DNA of 64,000 nucleotides from Taudactylus pleione. Taxonomy: Eukaryota; Chordata; Amphibia; Anura; Myobatrachidae. Below the pieces are notes generated by a model. That model was not told where the DNA came from. It ran no database searches and was given only the letters and a program-made list of their open reading frames with translations. Of the stretch, positions 1 through 11,964 are shown one piece after another. The stretch is taken from assembly GCA_031769625.1 (NCBI GenBank), contig JAUIMM010000582.1, forward strand, positions 344,501-408,500, given 5' to 3'. Numbering within the stretch: position 1 is the stretch's first letter; each line of letters begins with the position of its first letter. The position numbers were made by a program, and so were the translations under genes.

Positions 1-322
1 TTCTCGCCTTGTGCCCGGTAATGCACACTCACTGCCGCCTACCAGACTTTACCCACTTATGGAATTCACCGCCGCTACGATCAGACTCTCCCCCAAACTT
101 AAAATCTGCGCTACAGAGGTCTGGTGCTTTATAAATGATAATAATATTGATTAATTAAGACTGTAACCTTCCCTCCCCTCTTCAGCTTGTGTGACAGGAC
201 TGCTCATACCCGCTGAGGGTGAGTGCGCGGCGTGCCAGCCAGGCCCCTGTGGCTGCGGGACCTAGAGGTGGCGAGACCCTCCGAGGAAATCCCCGGGTGC
301 CCAATGGGCCAGCCTGACACTG
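1..322. mobile_element. Right terminus of an hAT-like element (left part outside window)
   Basis: The sequence ending at 322 reads as the reverse complement of CAGTGTCAGGCTGGCCCA, similar to the CAGGGCCGGACTGGG terminus seen at 63620. It is probably one end of an hAT-type MITE whose other end lies outside the window. No coding exon is recognised here. The call rests on terminus similarity only. Confidence 0.3.
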
Positions 323-370
323 CTGATATTACATCTAAACGTGGAGATGTCACTTACCTAGGTATTAATA

Positions 371-3223
371 AGTGTCCCCTATAGCTCTATAAATAAGCAG
401 ATAATGTTCCCCTATAGCTGTATAAATAAGCAGATAATGTTCCCCTATATCTGTATAAATAAGCAGATAATGTTCCCCTATAGCCAAACAATCAGAAACT
501 GTTCCCTATAGCCATTTAACCAATCAGATAGTGTTGCCCTATAGCCATATAACCAATCAGATAGTGTTCCCCTATAGCCATATAACCAGATAGTGTTCCC
601 CTATAGCCATATAACCAGATAGTGCTCCCCTATAGCCATATAACAATCAGATAATGTTCCCCTATAGCCATATAACCAGATAGTGTTCCCCTATAGCCAT
701 ATAACCAATCAGATAATGTTCCCCTATAGCCATACAACCAATCAGATAATGTTCCCCTATAGCCATATAACCAGATAGTGTTCCCCTATAGCCATATAAC
801 CAATCTGGTAGTGTTCCCCTATAGCCATATAACCAATCAGATAGTGCTCCCCATTAGCGGTATAATAAATCAGATAGTGCTCCCCTATAGCCATATAACC
901 AATCAGATAGTGTTGCCCTATAGCCATATAACCAATCAGATAGTGCTCCCCTATAGCCATATAACCAATCAGATAGTGTTCCCCTATAGCCATATAACCA
1001 GATAGTGTTCCCCTATAGCCATATAACCAGATAGTGCTCCCCTATAGCCATATAACATCAGATAATGTTCCCCTATAGCCATATAACCAGATAGTGTTCC
1101 CCTATAGCCATATAACCAATCAGATAATGTTCCCCTATAGCCATACAACCAATCAGATAATGTTCCCCTATAGCCATATAACCAGATAGTGTTCCCCTAT
1201 AGCCATATAACCAATCTGGTAGTGTTCCCCTATAGCCATATAACCAATCAGATAGTGTTCCCCTATAGCCATATAACCAATCAGGTAGTGTTCCCCTATA
1301 GCCATATAACCAATCAGATTGTGTTCCCCTATAGCCATATAACCAATCTGATAGTGCTCCCCTATAGCCATATAACCAATCAGATAGTGCTCCCCATTAG
1401 CGGTATAATAAATCAGATTGTGTTCCCCTATAGCCATATAACCAATCAGATAGTGTTCCCATATAGCATATATAACCAATCAGATAGTGTTCCCATATAG
1501 CCATATAACCAATCAGATAGTGTTCCCCTATAGCCATATAACCAATCAGATAGTGCTCCCCATTAGCGGTATAATAAATCAGATAGTGTTCCCATATAGC
1601 CATATAACCAATCAGATAGTGTTCCCCTATAGCCATATAACCAATCAGATAGTGTTCCCCTATAGCATATATAACCAATCAGATAGTGTTCCCCTATAGC
1701 CATATAACCAGATAGTTCCCCTATAGCCATATAACCAATCAGATAGTGTTCCCCTATAGCATATATAACCAATCTGATAGTGTTCCCCTATAGCCATATA
1801 ACCAATCTGATAGTGTTCCCCTATAGCCATATAACCAATCAGGTAGTGTTCCCCTATAGCCATATAACCAATCAGATAGTGCTCCCCTATAGCCATATAA
1901 CCAATCAGATAATGTTCCCCTATAGCCATATAACCAGATAGTGTTCCCCTATAGCTGTATAACCAATCAGATAGTATACCCCTATAGCTGTATAACCAAT
2001 CAGATAGTGTTCCCCTATAGCCATATAACCAGATAGTTCCCCTATAGCCATATAACCAATCAGATAGTGTTCCCCTATAGCCATATAACCAATCAGATAG
2101 TGTTCCCCTATAGCCATATAACCAATCAGATAGTGTTCCCCTATAGCCATATAACCAATCAGATAGTGTTCCCCTATAGCATATATAACCAATCAGATAG
2201 TGTTCCCCTATAGCCATATAACCAGATAGTTCCCCTATAGCCATATAACCAATCAGATAGTGTTCCCCTATAGCATATATAACCAATCTGATAGTGTTCC
2301 CCTATAGCCATATAACCAATCAGATAGTGTTCCCCTATAGCCATATAACCAATCAGATAGTGTTCCCCTATAGCCATATAACCAATCAGATAGTGCTCCC
2401 CTATAGCCATATAACCAATCAGATAGTGCTCCCCTATAGCCATATAATCAATCAGATAGTGCTCCCCTATACCCATATAACCAGATAGTGTTCCCCTATA
2501 GCCGTATAACCAATCAGATAGTGTTCCCCTATAGCTGTATAACCAATCATATAGTGTACCCCTATAGCTGTATAACCAATCTGATAGTGTTCCCCTATAG
2601 CCATATAACAATCAGATAGTGTTCCCCTATAGCTGTATAACCAATCAGATAGTGCTCCCCTATAGCCATATAACCAATCAGATAGTGCTCCCCTATATCC
2701 ATATAACCAGATAGTGTTCCCCTATAGCCGTATAACCAATCAGATAGTGTTCCCCTATAGCCATATAACCAATCAGATAGTGCTCCCCTATAGCCATATA
2801 ACCAGATAGTGTTCCCCTATAGCCGTATAACCAATCAGATAGTGTTCCCCTATAGCTGTATAACCAATCATATAGTGTACCCCTATAGCTGTATAACCAA
2901 TCTGATAGTGTTCCCCTATAGCCATATAACAATCAGATAGTGTTCCCCTATAGCTGTATAACCAATCAGATAGTGCTCCCCTATAGCCATATAACCAATC
3001 AGATAATGTTCCCCTATAGCCATATAACCAGATAGTGTTCCCCTATAGCTGTATAACCAATCAGATAGTGTTCCCATGTAGCCATATAACCAGATAGTGT
3101 TCCCCTATAGCCATATAACCAGATAGTGTTCCCCTATAGCCATATAACCAATTAGATAGTGCTCCCCTATAGCCATATAACCAATCAGATAGTGTTCCCC
3201 TATATAGTGCCCCCATATAGTGT
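371..3223. repeat. 33-bp minisatellite with CCAAT boxes
   Basis: Tandem units of 33 bp (core CCCCTATAGCCATATAACC followed by AATCAGATAGTGTT), mixed with 29-bp units lacking four bases of CCAATCAG. Roughly 85-90 units. Most 33-bp units contain AACCAATCAGAT, a match to the NF-Y CCAAT consensus. Larger duplications are visible: about 590-770 recurs at about 1000-1180 (offset about 411 bp), and about 2480-2640 recurs near 2800-2960 (offset about 322 bp). A 33-bp period equals 11 codons, so open frames of up to about 200 residues arise by periodicity on both strands; I do not regard them as genes. Confidence 0.95.
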
Positions 3224-4744
3224 CACAATCTCCAAGAGAAAAAAAAAATAGAGAAACTTTAGCAACTTCTGAAATACTTGTATTTTTTGGACATAGGAAA
3301 TAAAAGCCCCAGAGATTATGTTGTTTATTAAATGAAAAGTTCTATTACCGTCCAACAACAGGACTTCCAGTGAGCGACTTCTGCACCGTAATATGCGGCC
3401 AAGATTTCTTCCAGACCATCTGTACACCGAGGTAAGCAGAGAAATGTGACCAGAGCAAGAAGCAAAAGGCTAAATAGCCCAAATTAGTATATTTGTTACC
3501 TGCACACGGCAGAGGCAGCCGTATGGGGGGCGAATACATATTCATAGGACAACCAGTCAATTCACTAGGAAGCAGTTACATCAGCAGCACATGAGTGATG
3601 TCACTAGCTCATCGTGAATTGATAGGCTGATTATTACTAGTTCAATCCACAGTTTGTGTAGGTAATAGGTATACATAATTACATATGTGTGTGTGTGTGT
3701 GTATATTGTAAGTATGTATAAATATATATATATATATATACACATAACAGAAATACCGTAGCCGCATAGAAGTCAGACAATAACGGCCTCTGCTCAGTGA
3801 ATCAACTTCATCTGCATCTATAATATATATTTAATGACATAAACATACATTAGGAACTGCTGGTACGTCCATTAACAGGAGTACATCCAGCATTGCCAGT
3901 GTTACCCCCCTACTTGGATCCATTTCATACAACTAGCACTGAGTGGGGCATACTGCAGCTCAGAGGGGGCTTTACAATAAGGATTGTTGCCACAAGTGTC
4001 CGTGTAAATGGCTCTTGTGATCAATAATCCTCGTTACAAGTCCATTCTGCTCAGTGCTAGTTTTCTGGCGCACAGCTAAGTCACAGGGTTGATAAGGGCT
4101 GGACTCCCCCCTTGTGAAATGATCATTATGTAGAAAGGTAACCTGTATGTAATGTAAAGTACCCCTTATAAAACTACGTATGGATTTATCTACTTATCTG
4201 TCTGGTAAAAATAGAAAGTCACTTTAGTAATCACCTTTTCTGAATATTTGCTGCTGTTGAATTCTATTAAGGGGCAACTCAACCCGTGGATAATCTTCCC
4301 TACCTATACTCACTATGCTGCGTACTGCAATTTACAGGATCAACTCCAGTTACTTGAATAAAGTCTGCCTGAAATGATCTGTTGAAATCTATGTAAACAC
4401 TCTTGTTAGCGAGTGTAACCATTGGCTCTGTAACTATGGAAACAGTCGCTGCAGTCCCAACATTTGTTTCCATGGCTGCACACGTTGTAAAAGAAGGTTA
4501 GTTGTTCACAGTATGTTTCTCAGTATTCAACAGGAGATTTTAGTTAACATAGTCCAAAAATACAATTTGACAGTTTTATTACCCAGCGTGATGATTATAA
4601 GTAGACAAACATTCCTTGACTTGTTACCTTGCATATCAGCCCCGCCCACTGCGCTACCCACATACTGGTGACCAGTATCACAGTTTATTTTGATTTTTTT
4701 TTTAAGTGAAAACACCCTGAGATGAGACGTCTTCCTTATACAGA
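3224..4744. other. Non-coding flank, no gene recognised
   Basis: Unique-looking AT-rich sequence with a short microsatellite tract. A possible exon-like stretch near 3353-3420 on the minus strand (acceptor-like and donor-like ends) could not be assigned. A TTTATT at 4575-4580 gives AATAAA on the minus strand and could be a distal polyadenylation signal for the LY6 gene, but this is unproven. Confidence 0.4.
3685..3740. repeat. (GT)n and (TA)n microsatellites
   Basis: A GT dinucleotide run at about 3686-3702 is followed by a TA run at about 3722-3740, read directly. Confidence 0.85.
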
Positions 4745-4745
4745 T

Positions 4746-5095
4746 TAGGAATGGCCATCAGTAGGTTACCCATGCATGGTACCAGTGGTGGATGGCATCG
4801 ATGGTATGAAACCATCGGCTATGAAGAATGGTTTAATCCACTGATTATCATCCCTGTTTTAAAACTGGCCGGGAAGCTGGCCAATCAGGGAGTGGGGCCG
4901 GGGATCTGCAGGTCATGTCGGGAGGCGGGGCTAAACTCAGTGTCCTGGTACATAAAGGAAAAAAAAAACATGGTTTGTCTCTGTGCCATTGATGGAGGTG
5001 GACCATTGGATCATCGCCATCAATAGCAAAATCATCCACCATTGGTAGTTAATCGTGGCTGTTTGTTAATCATCGATGGGCAATGGCTATCCCTA
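4746..5095. mobile_element. MITE with TAGGAATGGCCAT-type inverted ends
   Basis: The left end (TAGGAATGGCCATC) and the reverse complement of the right end (TAGGGATAGCCATTGCC) match imperfectly. The interior is full of CCATCGATGG palindromes. A related element lies at about 54122-54395. It sits downstream of the LY6 stop codon and could lie in or beyond its 3' UTR. Confidence 0.6.
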
Positions 5096-5583
5096 ATACA
5101 GACATGGAATAGACTGCGATTTGCTGGCCCAGGCGTGATTCTGGAGGTGTTGCCATTAGATTTAAAGCAACAATTGGTTTTTCAAGCATTTTTGGGATAA
5201 GGTAACTGAGCACAGAGACCTATCACATTCTCCTCTGTTTTCAGTGAAAGATATTAATATATTCAGAAGCTTCGATCCCTCTGGTGCATTAATGGCGGCC
5301 GGATGGCGATCGCGCTGTAATGGCCGATGCAGTATCTGCTCATATCCGCCCGTTACAACCATTTACACTCATGAGGGGAAAAATGTGGACCATGCCGAAA
5401 CTTCGCATCCAGTTAGGTAGGAAATAAGATCCCCACAGAGTCCTGGTGACGGCTGGCATGCTGTGATGTAAATCCATTCCCTATGATTCAATTCCCAATT
5501 TCCGCCATCCCGTCGCAGTTTCTTATCCAGTGTCCAGTGAACGAGGCAGATGAATGTTCCCATCTGGAAACCCCCGGGTCATA

Positions 5584-5768
5584 TCATAGAGCGACAGCCC
5601 AGAAGAGGGAGAGGGAGAGGGCGAGGAGGGCCAGGCGGTGGAGGGTGTGAGGTGGGGCGCGGTTACACAGGTCGGTGTCACAGCAGTGGATCCTCACACC
5701 CGGGAGCTCCTGCTGTTGGCAGTGACGGGACGTGGCGCAGCCACTGGTCAGGAGCTTCCCCAAGACCA
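5584..5768 (-). CDS. LY6-like gene, coding exon 3 (second half of LU domain, GPI tail)
   Basis: The acceptor is CGTTGTAG|TG. Encodes the rest of V70 to L130 and a TGA stop at 5584-5586. Contains C80, C86, the C98-C99 pair, C104 and the hydrophobic C-terminus. Confidence 0.92.
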
Positions 5769-8700
5769 CTACAACGAGAAGATGCCATGAGATTAGATAC
5801 ATACAATTCCCAAGAATGAGAGTACCGCTGTTTCCTGGGCCGCAGATTTTGTACAGTACAACTATCCAATCAGGTGTGCAACGAGCAATCACACAAGGGG
5901 GACAAAAAGGATACACACATGCGATTTTGGTGGGGAGGTGTATCCCACCCAGTTGTGGTACCTAACCATATGCATACACGTTTATAGTCTATACAAGTAA
6001 AACAGGCATTATCAAAAGCCACCAGTAGATGGCAAGACTGAGCTGATTGCGTAGTGGAGATAAGCTGCCTGTCTATGGATGAACTGGCGGTGTATGCTGG
6101 GACTAATAGTTGTACAACAGCTGGAGAGCTGCTGGTGTATCGAAAAGCAGTTTGTTTTTTTAGTTAACAGTTTGCGGACAATCGTAAAACTGCGAAAGCT
6201 GCACGCTGTTACCTAATGTATGAATTCCGATAAATAATATCTGACCCATTAGTGCACTTATAACTGATAAATTCTATATGGATACATGCAGAAAAGGGCC
6301 TTTTTATATAGTTACAAGCAGTGGCGGCTCCAGAGGTAGGACTAAAGTGTAGTTCAAAATTCAAATAGGGGGGCCACACCAACTGCCACCCCAAACACTG
6401 CCACACCAACTGCCACCCCAACTGCTACTGAACATTGCCGACTGGGACTCACTGGCAGTTACAGTATCCTCCAGTCTAGTCTAGCTACTCTCCTGAAATC
6501 CAACTAAACATGGCTCCGAAGCTGTGGATTTGCGATTGGGAACTCAGACACCCCCGTGACACTCCCATAAAACACTCAGGATACGCCCCCTTTCTGCGAT
6601 CACTTTAGGTCACCTCCCACTCTCTACCCTGATATGCGCAGGGAGCACAGACCTCAGGTGTCAGCGATACCGTCCGCAATTGTGAACAGCATGGGACACT
6701 TGGTTTGGCGTGTGCGCAGTAAGGGATTTCTGGACTTTTAGCGCAGTAACAAAACGTTGCGCTGCTTAAACATCATCACTGCGTCCATCTCTTAATCAGG
6801 CGCTAAATGTCACAAACATGCTACATATGGGATAGAAAAGATAGAAATGCCGGACATTGGAAAAAAACTGCGTACTGCGGAAAACCTGGCCGAGCATTTT
6901 AGGGTCAGCATTTTTAGCGCACAGGAAAAGTGGAAGATATCAGGCAGTAAAACGCATGGGCTCCGTGTGTAATGACAGATGTAAGATAAGAAACATTCTA
7001 ATTACCACTTTCTATCTTGATACAGAATCGCTGTTTGAAGCCCTTGTGCGAGTGGGAGCAGGTGACGGTCTCTGGGCTGGTACAGCCCTTATCGATGTAT
7101 TTGGCGCCGGAGATGATGTTGCAGCTGTAACACTGGAGTCCGCAGGCTGCGAGAGGAAATGTCACAAGTATTGATGAAACCAGCAGACACCGACGTTAAT
7201 CTGTCAGAACTTCAACTGCAACAATTCAGACACCGAAAGTGTTTTTTATTTCTTTTTAATGATTATTACTTTGCAGATTGACTACGAGCTGATATATTCA
7301 TGTGCACTGACAATGGTGCAAATAGCTCTATCGCTGTCCAGCAAAACGAGGACGGAGCAATCAATTAACCCTTTGCTTTTCCCTATAAGAGACTACGCGA
7401 CACAACCGGCCGGCTAACTGAATCAGCCCCTCAGCAGGCTGATCGCCCATTGGGCCTCATGTAATAGCCTGCGAGATGTACTTACGGGGGCGATTCCAGC
7501 GTGTCTGCCCAAATTTCCTAGAATTGCCTTTTAAATTTTCACTTTAAAAAAATACAGGTTGACTCAGTAGAATCGCGCTACGACTGCATCTCGCAGTTAT
7601 TACAAAGGCCGTTGACTGGATTTGTGTCAAAATAGGATTTTTATTCACAGTTTTATCTGGTTTGACTTTGATTTGGGAATAACTTTTAACCAATCCTGGC
7701 TTTAGTTTATCCCCGCTCAGAGAACATCAATCACTGTCCATAACCGTGCCCCTAACCGTGGAACAGTGCCCCCCTGTGGCCAAATTATTTTGCAATAGGT
7801 CGACAGGGACAAAAGGTCGACAGGGACAAAAGGTCGACACACTAAAGGTCGATATGTAAGAAGGTCGACAGGTGCAAATGGTCGACATGGACAAAAGGTC
7901 AACATGCCAATGGTCGACATGAAAATGGTTGACGCATGATTTTTAGATTTTTAGGGTTAGGAACTTACTGGAGGGTTAGGGTTAGGCAATAGAAGGGACG
8001 GTTATGGTCAGGCACCTACCCCGGCGGTTAGGGTTAGGCAACAGGAGGGAGTGTTAGGGTTAGGCACCAAGGGGAGGGTTTAGGGAGAAGACTAGGGTAA
8101 AAAAAAACATGTGTCAACCATTTCCATGTCGACCATATGTATGTCATACTTTTGACCATGTCGACCATTTAAAGCTGTCGGCCTTCTTACATGTCTACCT
8201 TACATTTTGTCCCTGTCGACATTTTGTCCCTTTCGACCTATTGCCTGTCTAACATCTGGGGGTAAATTTACTAAAATGGGAGTTCTATTTAAGAAGTGAT
8301 GTTGCCCATAGCAGCCAATCAGATTCCAGGTATTATCTTCTAGCAGGTGCTAGATAAATGAGAAGTAGAATCTGATTGGTTGCTATAGGCAACATCACTT
8401 CTTAAATAGAACTCCCATCTTAGTAAATTTACCCCCTGGTGTCTATCTAGACATTGTCTACCTTCTTACTGTAGATCTATCAATCCTTAACCTGCCCACG
8501 TTGCATCGAGGTGCCGCCTACTCAACTCTCGCGGGAGATGCCCAAGAGGCTGATTCAGATATGGACAGTAACGCAAGGAAGCGGCTGTGCGATATCTCCC
8601 AACTCAAATGCAAATGCAGCAGGAGGTGCTTGTATGAAATAGACTCCTCCTGGCTGCACCTGTGATCCGAGCACTGCGTCCGTAGATGCTTCCAGGATCA

Positions 8701-10024
8701 TCATTGCAACCAGCTTTTGGCCAGGTTGCATAAGCTGAGACTTGCTCGGCCTGGCCGATTCCTGGTAGCCTGCAAAGCCAGGAAATCTGCGTCCACCGAC
8801 GCAGGCACTGGCCACGCCCCCGCTCTACCCCACAAATGCGGCAGCATGTTAATAATGCGGAGGCTTGGAGGGATCTGCGAGCGAGGTCGCAGGACCCATT
8901 CTGCACACGCGCATTTGCAGACCCCAAAACATCAGAGATATATGAAAATGATCGGGTTTGCGTCTCTGAATCAGGCTCTAAGTGTACAGTGACTGAAAAA
9001 TATAAAGAGCGCAAAAAAACGTAGTATCAGGGTCCAACGTTATAACCGCAGCTTTCGTTAAACAAAACATTTCAGTTTTCTCCTAAAAGCATACTTTCCT
9101 ACCCTGTCAACTCGACCAGGAGCCTCCTGATATCGGATGCCGCTCTCGGACCCCCGGAAAGGCAGGCGAGTCTCCTTGCAGCATAGGGGCGTTACCTAGT
9201 CTCGCAGAGCAGTACAGAATTAAGATTTCAGTTTGCTGAGTGAGGCTATCAATATACATTTTAGGGACATATTGTATGCTAGAGATTAATTAGGTCCCAC
9301 CTTGCGCCCTTCAGTTGCACTTTGGCGCAAATGCACATTTCCTGGTGCAATTCGTCAAACAACATTTACAAACATTTAATTAGCACATGCAATAAAGCCC
9401 GGCCCGTAGCCCCCTCACTCTCATGATTAATTTGAGCAATAATTAAGTCCAAACAGAGGAGTATTGTAGGGGCGGTTATGAAGCGGTCGGATTGTGAGGT
9501 GACATTTACGCCTGCGCACACTGCGCCTCTCAGATTTATCTGACTCTCCGCACACCTAACTAAACTTCTAGTCTCCCGGGGGCAGAGAGAAGACGGGAAC
9601 ATTTAGGTACTTGGACGACGTGAATAATAGTGACAGCTAAACTGAGCAAACACATGAAGGCATTTATTAGGAATATCATTCCACGCTGTACTATCATGAA
9701 TGAGGGAAGACATTAATCCAAGCAGGGACATCAGAAATATATTAAAAAAACATACATTTATTATGACCAGATGAAACAAGTGAAATACAGAAATATTCTT
9801 CAGAACGGTATATTTAAAACATTTGTGAACTCACGAACCTGGATGGCGTAGTGTAATCCCGAAATGTTACTGCGCGACTCTCCTGTACACCCCTCACTCA
9901 CTATAATGGACACCTCCCACTATGTGTTCCCAAAATAATAGCAATATACCTACTCACCTACCCAGGAGAATAGCACAAGGGTGAGAGGCAGCAGGACCGC
10001 GGACAGCGACATCAGGGGTCCCAT
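5584..10024 (-). CDS. LY6/uPAR-domain GPI-anchored protein, 3 coding exons, 130 aa
   Basis: Join of 9958-10024, 7006-7146 and 5584-5768 (67+141+185 = 393 nt), all with GT-AG borders and compatible phases. Residues 1-25 form a signal peptide with a hydrophobic leucine/valine core. An A-C-G before L26 fits the -3/-1 cleavage rule and gives the LQCYSC mature start typical of the family. Ten cysteines follow (28, 31, 44, 52, 64, 80, 86, 98, 99, 104), ending in CCDTDLCN, the hallmark of the three-finger LU fold. Residues 115-130 are a hydrophobic tail consistent with GPI attachment. The three-exon layout (signal; first half; second half plus tail) is that of LY6 genes. No N-glycosylation sequon is seen. 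PSCA, LYPD2 and other LY6 members share the pattern, so no orthologue is named. Its ligand and role are unknown; outer plasma membrane location is inferred. The 5' UTR and poly(A) site are not defined. Confidence 0.88.
7006..7146 (-). CDS. LY6-like gene, coding exon 2 (first half of LU domain)
   Basis: The acceptor is TCTCGCAG|CC and the donor AGTG|GTAATT. Encodes residues 23-69 and the first base of codon 70, with cysteines 28, 31, 44, 52 and 64. Confidence 0.9.
7792..8244. mobile_element. Foldback element with TTAGGG-rich interior
   Basis: Terminal inverted repeats GCAATAGGTCGA (7792) and TCGACCTATTGC (ending 8244). Sub-terminal GGTCGACAGGGACAAAA-type repeats occur in opposite orientations. 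The interior repeatedly contains GGGTTAGG. It lies in intron 1 of the LY6-like gene. Confidence 0.7.
8258..8436. mobile_element. Palindromic MITE, GGGGGTAAATTTACTAA ends
   Basis: Near-perfect inverted repeat: GGTAAATTTACTAAAATGGG at the left, and its complement ending TAGTAAATTTACCCCC at the right. The arms contain CCAATCAGATTC and GAATCTGATTGG. Related copies are at 35007-35174 and, more diverged, at 21581-21715. It lies in intron 1 of the LY6-like gene. Confidence 0.85.
9958..10024 (-). CDS. LY6-like gene, coding exon 1 (signal peptide)
   Basis: Encodes residues 1-22 plus the first base of codon 23. Begins at the first ATG; a second in-frame ATG is at codon 5. The donor is GTAG|GTGAGT. Confidence 0.85.
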
Positions 10025-11202
10025 GGGCTACGGAGTCGCAGACCCTATTTGCCTCGGAATAAGAGAATTTGACTCCGCACACATTGCATCTGACTGTATT
10101 CGATATAAAGCCCAATCTGGCTGCGCTGGGAGGTCACGTAAACCTTCTTACAAAGACTCGTGGATTAGAGCCACAGGGAGGAAATCATCTTTGTACATGA
10201 ACCTCCTGTTGCATCATGTTTTTGGTGATTTGTTTTTTTCTTTTTCTATTTTTACTCTGTTTTTCTCGTGCCATCTGGTGAAAGGTTGAATTGTCGGACA
10301 GGTGCTTGGGGCTGTCAGTGGGACAGGGTGTCAAACAGCGAGGATATCCTGGAAACCTGGCCTGTTAATACGAATAACACAACAGAAATCTTTAGAAATA
10401 CACACCATATCGTATTATTAGCATTAATCTATTTAAGAAGGTGGGGTTACCTTCTTGGTGTTCAGCAGCTAGAGGTACTACTCTATAGCGCGAAACCCAT
10501 AACTATTTTTATACACTCCATCCATACCCAGACCCAGCCATGTCTCAGCGGCCCTGATTGTGTATTATAGGAAATGTAATCACCACCTGAGGTAAATTTG
10601 ATCAAAGAGAAGAATAAAGGGGTATAATATGGGCAACATCTCCACTTCTAAAAACTCTCACTTTAGTAAATACAGTATACCCTTAAAGGAGAGAAGCTGC
10701 AAGTATTGTTCAAAAACAGTGCGTGGACCAACGTGGAGTATAGTAACCTCCCCACTCTCTGGCAGTGGGTGGCCTTGGACCCACAGGCACATCTATAGGG
10801 GTATTGTATGCAGTCGTTTATAAAAGTTTAATGGCAGCATGAGAGTTGGAGCCCTATTCACGACCTTTTGTGCAGGTTTTGCAGCCAGGGGCACTGATAT
10901 TCCCAGCAGAAGGAGCCCTCTCCCGCACAGGACTGATCCCTCCTAAATCCCTCTTACCATTCTGCAACTGTGCACAAGACTCTGGACTAAGCCAATTTTT
11001 AATCTGCTGCTCTGCTCCGTTATCCCTGCAAAGATTTGCATTAGGCTGTAATTCGTCTGAACCTAGATACGCGCTGGGTCTAATCTTCTGGAACACAGAT
11101 AGGTATCAGCACTTGGAGTATGAGCCTTACCCGACATGCCTGATTAACCCACTCACTGCTCAGCCAGGTACAGCTCTCTGCCACGTCATCATCATCTCAA
11201 CC
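10025..11202. other. Upstream flank of the LY6-like gene, no other gene recognised
   Basis: Should contain the LY6-like 5' UTR and promoter, but no TATA box or start site could be fixed. Open frames at 10846-11208 and on the opposite strand match nothing I recognise. No splice-compatible coding exon was found. Confidence 0.4.
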
Positions 11203-11210
11203 CTCTAGTG

Positions 11211-11779
11211 CACAGGTTCTCAAACTCCGTCATCAGGACCCCCACACAGGTCACGTTTTCCAGGTCACCCAGCAGGAGCACAGGTGTATTCATTACTCGC
11301 TGACACGATTCCCAGGTCACCCAGCAGGTGCACAGGTGTCTTCATTACTCACTGACACATTTCCCAGGTCACCCAGCAGCTGCACAGGTGTACTTATTAC
11401 TCACTGACACATTTCCCAGGTCACCCAGCAGGTGCTCAGGTGTAGTCATTACTCACTGACACATTACCCAGGTCACCCAGCAGGAGCACAGGTGTAGTCA
11501 TTACTCACTAACACATTACCCAGGTCACACAGCAGGTGCCCAGGTGTAGTCATTACTCACTGACACATTTCCCAGGTCACCCAGCAGGTGCACAGGTGTA
11601 GTCATTACTCACTAACACATTACCCAGGTCACACAGCAGGTGCCCAGGTGTACTCATTACTCACTGACATGTTTTAAAAGATCCACAGGTGTAGCTAATT
11701 ATTTCACTTGTGATTCTGTGAGGAGACCTGGAAAACATGCACTGTTTGGGGTCCTGAGGACCCAGTTTGAGAACCTGTG
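11211..11779. mobile_element. hAT MITE with expanded interior
   Basis: Inverted ends CACAGGTTCTCAAACTC (11211) and its near-complement GTTTGAGAACCTGTG (ending 11779), flanked by perfect 8-bp duplications CTCTAGTG at 11203-11210 and 11780-11787. A second copy at 61978-62181 is 204 bp long. The 365-bp excess here equals about seven extra 52-bp internal units. Confidence 0.92.
11260..11675. repeat. 52-bp minisatellite inside an hAT MITE, 8 units
   Basis: Eight units starting CCAGGTCACCCAGCAGGTGC and ending CACTGACACATTT. Variants such as GGAGC, GGTGC and CACACAG differ between units. The homologous MITE at 61978 has a single unit. Confidence 0.95.
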
Positions 11780-11964
11780 CTCTAGTGAGAAGTGTTTTGG
11801 ATGAAGCTCATTAGTGGTTTCAAAGGAAAATGCTATAAAACGTCAGGAGTAAACGCCGGTGTGCACGTGTCCTGATTTTTATTAAATTAATGTTGGGAGC
11901 TGCCATATCAGAGATACAAACACATTTGTCATGTGTAAGCGCTGCAGCTGCCTGTGGTGACAAA

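Noticed and set aside
757..2932. GYMAIGEHYLI-type repeat proteins up to 208 residues
   Set aside because: Same artefact from a 33-bp (11-codon) unit; 29-bp units shift the frame and both strands are open.
371..3223. CRISPR-like array
   Set aside because: There are no unique spacers: units abut directly and diverge gradually. The context is a spliced vertebrate genome.
3353..3420. Possible LRR-encoding exon on the minus strand (SLEVLLLDGN between acceptor-like and donor-like sites)
   Set aside because: Only one short stretch, with the LRR frame running past the proposed donor. No neighbouring exons fit. Chance cannot be excluded.
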